Shown: in pieces, positions 5,557 through 13,069 of the stretch
Layout: each line of letters opens with the position of its first letter
Numbering within the stretch: the first letter of the stretch is position 1
From: Puniceispirillum sp965657105
Lineage (GTDB): Bacteria; Pseudomonadota; Alphaproteobacteria; Puniceispirillales; Puniceispirillaceae
NCBI RefSeq assembly: GCF_965657105.1
Contig: NZ_CBFHNB010000057.1
Span: 1-15,069 of the forward strand
Reading direction: 5' to 3'
DNA: 15,069 nucleotides
Notes under the pieces: generated by a model
Databases searched by the model: none
The model's input: only the letters and a program-made list of their open reading frames with translations
What the model was told of the DNA's origin: nothing
Program-made: the position numbers and the translations under genes

Positions 5557-8500
5557 AATTGATGAAAGTGGTGCCTTATATGACTCTGAAGAGGCGGTCG
5601 ATCTAGCCCAGCCCCCAGGTGATATTGTCATTTTATCTTCGGCTGATACCGAGGTCAGCTTGCTGGCTAATGCGGCCGCGTCATTAAAACTAAAAAATGC
5701 AGCTATTGGTGATATACGCATCGCCAATTACCTCAGTCTGACACATCCCTATTCGGTTGATTTATATATCGAAAAAACAGCGGCCAAAGCGCGTATTATT
5801 GTTGTTCGTTTGCTTGGCGGGGCGTCTTACTGGTCATATGGTACACAGCAATTACGTCAGCTATCACAAACCACTGATATTAAAGTCATTTTCATTTCAG
5901 GTGATGGCAAACCAGATGCCGAACTTGATTATTTATCCTCGGTTGATGCCGCACTATGCGCTGACCTTGCCGCGTATCTTGATGGTGGTGGCTTGATGAA
6001 TGCCGAAAGTTTTTTCCTGCGTCTTTACGATATTGCCGACAATACCCAGAACGCACCGCCTGCTAGACCACTTCTTCGGGCAGGGTTTTACTGGCCGGAT
6101 TGTAATGTGCCGGATTTTGATACCATTCGTTCACAATGGGGGGATCAAAAAAGGCCGATCGCGGCATTGGTGTTTTATCGGGCCCTTATGCAAGCTGGAG
6201 ATATGGCGCCCATTGACGGGTTGATAGAGGCTTGTGAAACAGCTGGTATGAATCCACTACCAATCTTTGTATCGAGTCTTAAGGAAGCCCAATCAGCCAG
6301 TATCGTTGCTGAATGCCTTCATGCCGCAAAAGCGGATGTGATTTTAAATATGACCTCTTTTGCTGTATCTGATCCCTCGGCAATGGATAATATGCAACCA
6401 GCCAAGCAGAATATGCGCTCGGCAGGGCCTTTTGGCACCGTTGATGCGCCGGTCTTTCAGGTGGTTCTGGCATCAAACCGTGTTTCTGACTGGCAGGAAA
6501 ATTCGGCAGGTCTGACCGCGCGGGATCTGGCGATGAATGTGGCTTTGCCTGAATTGGACGGGCGGATTTTATCGCGTGCCATCGCCTTTAAAAAGCCGCT
6601 AAGCAAGGATCCTGTTACACATGCTATGACAACGCATTATGTGCTGGTGCCAGAGCGTGCCCGTTTCGTGGCAAGCTTAGCCGCAAAATGGTGTGCATTA
6701 CGCTATAAACAGCCGGCTGATAAAAAGATCGCTCTTATCCTCGCTAATTATCCAAATAAGGATGGGCGGATTGCCAATGGGGTTGGGCTTGATACGCCGG
6801 AAAGCGCATTTCAGGCGATGCGTGATTTGCAGCTGGCTGGTTACACAATCACTGATATACCTGACTCAAGTGCCGATTTGATCGCGGCTCTTCGCAAAGG
6901 CCCGACAAATGCCGGATGGCAAGGGCGTGAATCCCATATAACGCTAGCCCATGATGTTTATGCGCACGCCTTTGCGTCATTGCCGGATGATGTGCAATCC
7001 GCTGTCATTGATCGATGGGGCGCCATTGAAAACGACCCTATGTTTGATGGCAAGCTATTCCACGTTCCGATTCTGACCTTTGGGCATATTGTTGTCGGTG
7101 TTCAGCCAGCGCGCGGGTATAATATCGATCCAAAGGCAACCTATCACGCACCTGATCTGGTGCCGCCGCATAATTATTTTGCCTTTTATATCTGGTTACG
7201 TGAAATTTGGGGCATGGATGCTGTGGTTCATTTTGGCAAGCATGGCAATCTGGAATGGCTGCCTGGCAAAGCCCTTGCGTTGAGTGCGTCTTGCTATCCT
7301 GAGGCTATATTGGGGGCGGTGCCGCATCTATATCCCTTTATTGTCAATGATCCGGGTGAGGGGGCGCAGGCCAAACGCCGAACTGCGGCGGTTGTGCTTG
7401 ATCACCTGACTCCACCGATGACAAATGCTGACTCGCATGGCGTGATGGCGGCGATCGAGTCACAAATGGATGAATATTACGAAGCCGCTGGCATGGATAA
7501 AGCGCGTTCTGCTGCATTGTTAGACGATATTCTGACCGATGCTGAGCGCGCTGGCCTGGCCAAAGATTGCGGTATTCTTCCTGATGATGATGCTGGTGAA
7601 AAACTGCTGAAACTTGACAATTTTCTTTGTGACTTAAAGGAACTGCAAATCCGTGATGGTTTACATATTTTTGGTCGTAATGCAGCGCCTGATCTGCTGA
7701 ATGCGTTGCTGGTCCAGATTTTGCGCACCCCTCGTTATGATGGTGAGGGGGCGCATGCCTCATTACTTCGGGCGTTGGCGGATGATCTTGAATTATTGAT
7801 TGGTGATGAATTATTTGATCCTTTGACAGCCGAACGTGCCGTTTCTTGGCAGGGAACTCTACCAGCCATGCTAGCTGATATCTCTGATAATGTCTGGCGA
7901 AGTCAGGGTGATACAGTGGAGCGCCTTGATATGTTGGCGGCAGCACTGGTTGCTGGTGATATCAATCCGCCGGGGCCAGCATCGGCAAAGGTGCTGGCGC
8001 ATGGATTAACGGTGATTAAGCCCTCCTTAAACACATGTGGCGAGGCTGAACGAGATGCGCTGCAACGCGGTCTTGCTGGTCAATTTGTGCCTGCAGGTGC
8101 TTCTGGTGCGCCAACACGTGGACGCCCGGAAGTATTACCGACAGGACGCAATTTCTATTCAATTGACAGCCGGGCTTTACCAACACCGGTTGCGTGGCGT
8201 CTGGGTTGGGCATCGGCGAATGCGTTGCTTGACCGATATCTGCTTGATCATGGAAACTGGCCAAAGGCGATGGTGCTGTCGGCATGGGGTACATCGAACA
8301 TGCGAACTGGCGGTGATGATATCGCACAGGCGCTGGCTTTGATGGGTGTGCAACCTGAATGGGATAATAATTCGCGCCGGGTGACAGGATTTGATATTAT
8401 TCCTCTGGCGGTACTTGGTCGGCCGCGCATTGACATTTCATTACGTTGTTCGGGGTTTTTTCGCGATGCTTTTCCTGCACAGATGAGTTTGATTGATCGC

Positions 8501-9331
8501 GCTGTTCAGGCTGTTGCGGCACTTGATGAGCCTGACGACCAGAACCCGCTTGCCGCCGTTGCCCGTGCCGAAACAACCAAGCTTACGGACAATGGTGTGC
8601 CGCATAAGGATGCGTTACGGCAAAGTACCATGCGTATTTTCAGTGCCAAACCAGGTGCTTACGGTGCGGGTCTGCAAACCCTGATTGATGAGGGTATCTG
8701 GGAACAACGTGCTGATTTTGCCGAGGCTTTTCTGACCTGGTCTTCATATGCTTATGGCGAACAATTATCAGGCATTGATGCCCGTGATGCGCTAGAGGCT
8801 CGGTTGGCATCGTCAGATGCGGTGCTGCATAATCAGGATAATCGTGAACATGATATTCTCGATAGCGACGATTACTATCAATTTGCGGGTGGTCTGTCTG
8901 CCGCCGTGGCGCATCTGTCAGGGCGTGACGTGCCCGTATATCACAACGATCACTCATTACCTGAGCGCCCTGTTATCCGAAGCCTTGCCGAAGAAATCAG
9001 CCGTGTTGTTCGCGGCCGCGCCAGTAATCCTAAATGGATCGAGGGGGCTATGCGGCATGGCTATAAGGGGGCATTTGAAATGCTGGCAACCGTTGATTAT
9101 CTGTTTGCTTTTGCGGCCACCACGCGAATGGTTGATGAACATCATTTCTCCGCCTTATATGAAGCCTATATTGAAGATGACCTCGTGCGTGATTTTCTTG
9201 AAACGGCCAATGACGCGGCCTTTGCCGACATGCTGGCACGCTTTCAAGAGGCTATCGACCGTGGCCTATGGACACCAAGACGCAATAGCGTGCAAGCTGA
9301 GCTTGACAAACGAAGGGGGGAAGCAACATGA
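5543..9331 (+). CDS. cobN: CobN, large subunit of aerobic cobaltochelatase
   Basis: 1262 residues, close to the Pseudomonas denitrificans protein. CobN is the porphyrinoid-binding subunit that, with the AAA+ partner CobS and CobT, inserts Co2+ into hydrogenobyrinic acid a,c-diamide in an ATP-dependent step. It is homologous to the magnesium chelatase H subunit. Family motifs seen: HFGKHGNLEWLPGK from residue 563, the LSAWGTSNMRTGGDD block near 910, and a C-terminal YHNDHSLPERP stretch near 1132 followed by a conserved helical end. The ATG at 5543 gives the family's typical MHLL start; longer in-frame readings are part of cobW. It overlaps cobW by 14 bases and has no strong ribosome binding site, so translation is probably coupled. 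It shares ATGA with cobO downstream. cobS and cobT are not in the window. Confidence 0.96.
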   Translation: MHLLKIDESGALYDSEEAVDLAQPPGDIVILSSADTEVSLLANAAASLKLKNAAIGDIRIANYLSLTHPYSVDLYIEKTAAKARIIVVRLLGGASYWSYGTQQLRQLSQTTDIKVIFISGDGKPDAELDYLSSVDAALCADLAAYLDGGGLMNAESFFLRLYDIADNTQNAPPARPLLRAGFYWPDCNVPDFDTIRSQWGDQKRPIAALVFYRALMQAGDMAPIDGLIEACETAGMNPLPIFVSSLKEAQSASIVAECLHAAKADVILNMTSFAVSDPSAMDNMQPAKQNMRSAGPFGTVDAPVFQVVLASNRVSDWQENSAGLTARDLAMNVALPELDGRILSRAIAFKKPLSKDPVTHAMTTHYVLVPERARFVASLAAKWCALRYKQPADKKIALILANYPNKDGRIANGVGLDTPESAFQAMRDLQLAGYTITDIPDSSADLIAALRKGPTNAGWQGRESHITLAHDVYAHAFASLPDDVQSAVIDRWGAIENDPMFDGKLFHVPILTFGHIVVGVQPARGYNIDPKATYHAPDLVPPHNYFAFYIWLREIWGMDAVVHFGKHGNLEWLPGKALALSASCYPEAILGAVPHLYPFIVNDPGEGAQAKRRTAAVVLDHLTPPMTNADSHGVMAAIESQMDEYYEAAGMDKARSAALLDDILTDAERAGLAKDCGILPDDDAGEKLLKLDNFLCDLKELQIRDGLHIFGRNAAPDLLNALLVQILRTPRYDGEGAHASLLRALADDLELLIGDELFDPLTAERAVSWQGTLPAMLADISDNVWRSQGDTVERLDMLAAALVAGDINPPGPASAKVLAHGLTVIKPSLNTCGEAERDALQRGLAGQFVPAGASGAPTRGRPEVLPTGRNFYSIDSRALPTPVAWRLGWASANALLDRYLLDHGNWPKAMVLSAWGTSNMRTGGDDIAQALALMGVQPEWDNNSRRVTGFDIIPLAVLGRPRIDISLRCSGFFRDAFPAQMSLIDRAVQAVAALDEPDDQNPLAAVARAETTKLTDNGVPHKDALRQSTMRIFSAKPGAYGAGLQTLIDEGIWEQRADFAEAFLTWSSYAYGEQLSGIDARDALEARLASSDAVLHNQDNREHDILDSDDYYQFAGGLSAAVAHLSGRDVPVYHNDHSLPERPVIRSLAEEISRVVRGRASNPKWIEGAMRHGYKGAFEMLATVDYLFAFAATTRMVDEHHFSALYEAYIEDDLVRDFLETANDAAFADMLARFQEAIDRGLWTPRRNSVQAELDKRRGEAT

Positions 9332-9951
9332 CCGATAATCAGGCACCAAACGATATTGATCGCCATAACAGCAAAATGGCAAAGAAAAAACAGGCGCGTG
9401 ACAAAATCATGGCTAGTAAGACGCAGGAAAAAGGACTCATTATTATCAATACTGGCAAAGGCAAAGGAAAGTCCTCGGCCGCTTTTGGTATGATTTTTCG
9501 CTGCATTGCGCATCAGATGCCATGTGCTGTTGTTCAGTTTATCAAAGGGGGTATGGATACGGGTGAACGTAATCTGATTACAGCTCATTTTGGCGATCTA
9601 TGCCAGTTTCATACAATGGGTGAGGGCTTTACTTGGGAAACGCAGGATAAAGAACGTGATATTGCCGCCGCACTCGCAGCCTGGGAAAAGGCAAAGGCGT
9701 TGATTCTGGATGATGGCAACAGGATGGTTTTACTGGATGAGATCAATATCGCCTTACGATACGGTTATATTCCGCTTGATGAGGTTATCAGCTTCCTGCA
9801 AACACAAAAGCCAGACATGACGCATGTTGTATTGACCGGACGTAATGCGGCTGAAGAGCTGATCGACATTGCCGATCTTGTGACTGATATGTCGCTTATA
9901 AAACATCCTTTCCGTTCGGGTATAAAGGCGCAGATTGGTGTTGAATTTTAA
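9328..9951 (+). CDS. cobO: CobO, cob(I)yrinic acid a,c-diamide adenosyltransferase
   Basis: 207 residues, family BtuR/CobO/CobP. It transfers the 5'-deoxyadenosyl group of ATP to the reduced cobalt of the corrinoid. The family's N-terminal segment RHNSKMAKKKQARDK (12-26) is followed by GLIIINTGKGKGKSS, with the P-loop at 43-50. Downstream are FIKGGMDTGERN, DEINIALRYGYI and VVLTGRNA, which are standard for the family. ATGA overlap with cobN; the stop shares one base with the cobQ start (TAATG). An AGGGGGG about 10 bases before the ATG provides a good ribosome binding site. Position right after cobN matches the aerobic pathway order of cobalt insertion, then adenosylation. Confidence 0.96.
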   Translation: MTDNQAPNDIDRHNSKMAKKKQARDKIMASKTQEKGLIIINTGKGKGKSSAAFGMIFRCIAHQMPCAVVQFIKGGMDTGERNLITAHFGDLCQFHTMGEGFTWETQDKERDIAAALAAWEKAKALILDDGNRMVLLDEINIALRYGYIPLDEVISFLQTQKPDMTHVVLTGRNAAEELIDIADLVTDMSLIKHPFRSGIKAQIGVEF

Positions 9952-11450
9952 TGGTTGATCACGCTGTGCATCCAGCAGCAGACGCGCCAACGCCATGCGT
10001 TATGATTCAGGGCGCGGGCTCAAATGTTGGTAAATCGGTTCTGGTCGCGGGTCTGTGCCGCTATTTTGCTAATCAAGGCCTGACTGTCCGACCTTTCAAA
10101 CCACAGAATATGTCGAACAATGCCGCCGCGACTAGCGATGGCGGCGAGATAGGCCGGGCGCAAGCATTGCAGGCTTTGGCCTGTCGTGTTGCCCCTTCTG
10201 TTGATATGAATCCGGTTTTGCTCAAACCTGAAACCGATACAGGTGCTCAGATTATCGTTCAGGGAAAACGCTTTGGTAGTATGCGTGCCAAGGAATATGG
10301 CACACATAAAGCCACTTTGTTACCGCGCGTAATGGATAGTTTTAACCGGCTTTGCGCAACGGCAGATATCGTTATTGTCGAAGGCGCAGGTAGTCCAGCG
10401 GAGGTCAATTTACGTGCAGGTGATATAGCCAATATGGGCTTTGCACAGGCGGCTGATATCCCCGTTATTCTTGTCGGAGATATTGATCGAGGTGGGGTCA
10501 TTGCTAGTCTTGTTGGCACCAATATGGTGCTTGATAATGCAGATTCAAATTTAATAAAAGCGTTTTTAATCAATAAATTTCGTGGCGAAACTAATCTTTT
10601 TAGTGAGGGTTTGAAAATCATCGAAACCCATACAGAGTGGGGCGGTGTTGGTATATTACCATGGTTTGCTGATGCGCGGCTTTTGCCAGCCGAAGATATC
10701 CTTGATATTGGGTCATCACAATCAATGGTCAGGTCAGATAAGGCACTCAAAATTGCTGTGCCTTTATTGAAACGAATTGCCAATTTTGATGATCTTGATC
10801 CTTTGTCGGCTGAGCCCAATATCGATCTGACACTTGTTCAGCCAGGCGATGTTATGCCTGTTGATGCGGATGTTATTTTGATTCCTGGTTCTAAGTCGAC
10901 AATCTCTGATCTGGGCTTTCTGCGCACACAAGGGTGGGACGCTGATATCATCAATCATGTCCGGCGCGGTGGGCGTGTGCTGGGTCTTTGTGGTGGGTAT
11001 CAGATGCTTGGTAATTGGGTGCATGATCCCTATGGCATTGAGGGTAAGGTAGGGTCAGCCGAAGGGCTAGGCTTGCTTGATGTTGAAACCTTTTTGGCAA
11101 ATGACAAAACCGTCAGACAGGTTACTGCCACGACAGCTGCTTCGGGGGTTTCGGTTTCTGGTTATGAAATTCATGTTGGTAGAACGCGTGGAAATGATAG
11201 GGATCGCCCTTTGCTGATGATCGAAGGACGCCCCGAAGGGGCGGTATCGTCAAGCGGGTTGGTCGCGGGCAGTTATGTTCATGGTATTTTCAGCAGTAAT
11301 GACTTTCGCAGTACCTTTATGCAGCAACTTGGCGGGATTGAAAGTCAGCTTAATTATGATGATCTGGTGGATCAAATTCTGGATAAACTAGCTGATCATA
11401 TCGCGACGCATCTTGATATGGATAGAATTGCAAAAATTGCAGGTCTTTAG
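9951..11450 (+). CDS. cobQ: CobQ, cobyric acid synthase
   Basis: 499 residues, full length. It amidates the b, d, e and g side chains of adenosylcobyrinic acid a,c-diamide using glutamine and ATP. The N-terminal dethiobiotin-synthetase-like ATPase domain has the P-loop GAGSNVGKS (21-29), the FKPQNMSNNA block (49-58) and VEGAGSPAE (143-151). The C-terminal class I glutaminase domain carries the nucleophile Cys347 in GLCGGYQ and His444 in GSYVHGIF. The start overlaps the cobO stop by one base. The stop lies 7 bases from the end of convergent cobD; I see only a weak imperfect hairpin and no U-tract between them, so transcripts from the two sides may overlap. Confidence 0.96.
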   Translation: MVDHAVHPAADAPTPCVMIQGAGSNVGKSVLVAGLCRYFANQGLTVRPFKPQNMSNNAAATSDGGEIGRAQALQALACRVAPSVDMNPVLLKPETDTGAQIIVQGKRFGSMRAKEYGTHKATLLPRVMDSFNRLCATADIVIVEGAGSPAEVNLRAGDIANMGFAQAADIPVILVGDIDRGGVIASLVGTNMVLDNADSNLIKAFLINKFRGETNLFSEGLKIIETHTEWGGVGILPWFADARLLPAEDILDIGSSQSMVRSDKALKIAVPLLKRIANFDDLDPLSAEPNIDLTLVQPGDVMPVDADVILIPGSKSTISDLGFLRTQGWDADIINHVRRGGRVLGLCGGYQMLGNWVHDPYGIEGKVGSAEGLGLLDVETFLANDKTVRQVTATTAASGVSVSGYEIHVGRTRGNDRDRPLLMIEGRPEGAVSSSGLVAGSYVHGIFSSNDFRSTFMQQLGGIESQLNYDDLVDQILDKLADHIATHLDMDRIAKIAGL

Positions 11451-11457
11451 GCCGCCG

Positions 11458-12432
11458 CTAGCTGGCTAAATGCCGCCATATCAATATCAGTGTGATGATC
11501 AACAGAAACAGAAACTGTGCAGTGGTCAATATTCCAAGCGATCTTTGTATATCATCACTTGCAACCATACGTCCGTCAGGGTTCATACGTGGCGCGACAA
11601 TTAACCTATTCCCATAATATCTTGATCCGGCCAACCATATGCCTAGAGCATAAGCCATAGCGGCTTCAGGCCAGCCTGCATTTGGCGAGCTATGCGTGCG
11701 GGCATCAGGGGCAATAAGATACAGGGCAGAAATCCGTAATCTGCCATTGAGTATACCAGCAAGCGCGATCAGCAAAGCTGTCAGACGCGCGGGAACATAG
11801 TTCAGCAGATCATCAAATTTAGCCGCGCCATAGCCAAAGGCCAGATAACGTGCATTTTTATAACCGATCATACTGTCAGCTGTATTGGTTATCTTATAGA
11901 TAAGAATTCCCGGTAACCCAAGCGCAAGATACCATAGAGCAGGGGCAAAAACGCCATCGGATAGGTTCTCGGCACCGGTTTCGATGGCGGCACGCGCTAC
12001 CTCATCCTCATCTAGATTATCTGTTTGTCGCCCGACAATCATGCTGACTGCGTATCGGGCAGAGCTAATGTCGCGGCGTAAAGCAACAGCAACAGCATCA
12101 ATATGATCATGTAGCGATTTGCCGGCAATGAGTATAGTGACGATGACAACATCAGCTAGAAGCCCGCCAAAAGATGCCACATATCCGGCAATGCCAGCAA
12201 ATACAACAAGAATCAATATGGCCATTAGCCCATGCAGACGTCGTCTTTTACCTGTCCATTTTCTGCGTTTTTGGTTCAGTTTTTGGTCACAGAAGTTGAT
12301 TAATTTTCCAAAAAAAACGACCGGATGCGGTAAGTGCCGCCATAACAGCGCAGGTTCACCAACCATCCTGTCAATCAAGATAGCTGCAATAAGAACAAGC
12401 GCACGTAATTCAATGTCGGAAAATGAAGGCAT
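11458..12432 (-). CDS. cobD: CobD (CbiB), adenosylcobinamide-phosphate synthase
   Basis: 324 residues. This integral membrane enzyme attaches aminopropanol phosphate (from CobC) to adenosylcobyric acid. Family motifs in order: an N-terminal helix ending DRMVGEP, HPVVFFGKLI, a basic patch (KRRKWTGKRRR), IVGRQTDNLDEDEVARAAIE, TGAENLSDGVFAP, NTADSMIGYKN, AAKFDDLLNYVPARLTAL and SPNAGWPEAAMAYALG. Several membrane segments are visible, including one near the C-terminus. I chose the ATG at 12432 because it puts the first helix at the usual place; an in-frame TTG 24 bases upstream would add eight residues and neither has a strong ribosome binding site. It is transcribed against cobQ, ending 7 bases from it, and away from the cbiX operon. 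Confidence 0.93.
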   Translation of the reverse strand: MPSFSDIELRALVLIAAILIDRMVGEPALLWRHLPHPVVFFGKLINFCDQKLNQKRRKWTGKRRRLHGLMAILILVVFAGIAGYVASFGGLLADVVIVTILIAGKSLHDHIDAVAVALRRDISSARYAVSMIVGRQTDNLDEDEVARAAIETGAENLSDGVFAPALWYLALGLPGILIYKITNTADSMIGYKNARYLAFGYGAAKFDDLLNYVPARLTALLIALAGILNGRLRISALYLIAPDARTHSSPNAGWPEAAMAYALGIWLAGSRYYGNRLIVAPRMNPDGRMVASDDIQRSLGILTTAQFLFLLIITLILIWRHLAS

Positions 12433-12769
12433 CAGGATGATTTGTTCCGCTAACAATAAGTTACCATGGTGATATTAGGACAAATAGGCGATATGGCTCA
12501 ATGTAGTTGTTGCAATTCACCTAATTAATGACGGTTATGGGTAATTGTAATTATTCTAACTTCCTAGTATGCATAACCAAGGACGGTGGACTTGTGAACA
12601 AGATGAAAGCGATCCCGGTGCGGTGAACCTAAATCAGGCATCCAATTCCGGGCCCCGAGCCAAGATCTATGAAGCAGCAAAATGGCTGTGTTACTAGTTT
12701 TTGCTTTGCTTCTATCCAAAACATATCTCCTCTGTTTCATGATGTAACAATTTGTGACGTGAGATATGA
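12433..12769. other. Divergent gene-free gap with a GC-rich core
   Basis: This 337-base gap between divergent cobD and the small membrane protein gene is AT-rich at both ends and GC-rich at about 12575-12665. The core has inverted repeats on the plus strand: CTTG-TGAA-CAAG (12591-12602), CCCGG (12614-12618) with CCGGG (12648-12652), and CAGC with GCTG (12675-12688). Two short ATG ORFs overlap it in different frames: 12528-12626 (32 codons) and 12569-12697 (42 codons). Neither resembles a protein I know. No B12 box or other riboswitch signature that I recognise is present. It may be a structured leader, a small gene or a remnant. Confidence 0.4.
12472..12501 (-). promoter_or_regulatory. Possible sigma70-type promoter for cobD
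   Basis: Reading leftward, TTGAGC (12501-12496) and TAATAT (12477-12472) are separated by 18 bases, 40 bases before the cobD ATG. Both boxes are imperfect (4 of 6 each), so this is only a candidate. Confidence 0.25.
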
Positions 12770-13069
12770 ATGTATAAGAACAAATCCTGCTTGCTGATAT
12801 TCGGTTTCGGTATTATCTGGAATATGGGTAGCGTATCTGCATTTGCGCATATTGGGCATTTCGGCGAATTTGCCGGTCATAGCCATATAGCGGGTGCCGT
12901 GCTAGGCGGTCTTGCTGTCGGCCTTGCTGGCATTCTGGCTATAAACCGTAAACGAAGAAAAGATAGTGATATTAAATCAGCTGACGCCACCAGTGGTAAT
13001 GCTGGTGACGATGTTGCTGATGGGGGCGAACGTCCCGAGGTGACCGAAGGAACAACACAAAATGCATGA
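12770..13069 (+). CDS. Small His-containing membrane protein (DUF6732-like)
   Basis: 99 residues. An N-terminal signal peptide with a hydrophobic core at 8-19 ends at SVSAFA (21-26). The exposed segment after it, HIGHFGEFAGHSH, holds four histidines at 27, 30, 37 and 39 that could bind metal. One membrane span follows (41-58), then NRKRRK as the cytoplasmic anchor and a polar, acidic tail (64-99). The predicted arrangement is His loop in the periplasm and tail in the cytosol. It resembles small DUF6732-type proteins found beside cobalamin genes in alphaproteobacteria; this family name is from memory. The stop overlaps the cbiX start by 8 bases, so it is probably part of cobalt handling, but no function is established. 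The ribosome binding site is weak (GTGAG). Confidence 0.75.
   Translation: MYKNKSCLLIFGFGIIWNMGSVSAFAHIGHFGEFAGHSHIAGAVLGGLAVGLAGILAINRKRRKDSDIKSADATSGNAGDDVADGGERPEVTEGTTQNA

Noticed and set aside
7344..7946. 200-codon antisense ORF inside cobN
   Set aside because: It is rich in His, Pro and Gln, as expected from reading a GC-skewed coding strand backwards, has no motif, and lies wholly within the well-supported cobN.
10259..10819. 186-codon antisense ORF inside cobQ
   Set aside because: Mirrors conserved cobQ codons, with no motif or ribosome binding site of note.
12576..12665. tRNA, SRP RNA, 6S RNA, RNase P or group II intron domain in the GC-rich island
   Set aside because: I checked for the T-arm, the SRP GGAAG-type loop, RNase P conserved blocks and a domain V stem and found none on either strand.
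12433..12769. Second cobalamin riboswitch ahead of the cbiX operon
   Set aside because: No B12 box or GCCACTG/GGGAAGGC pair on either strand.
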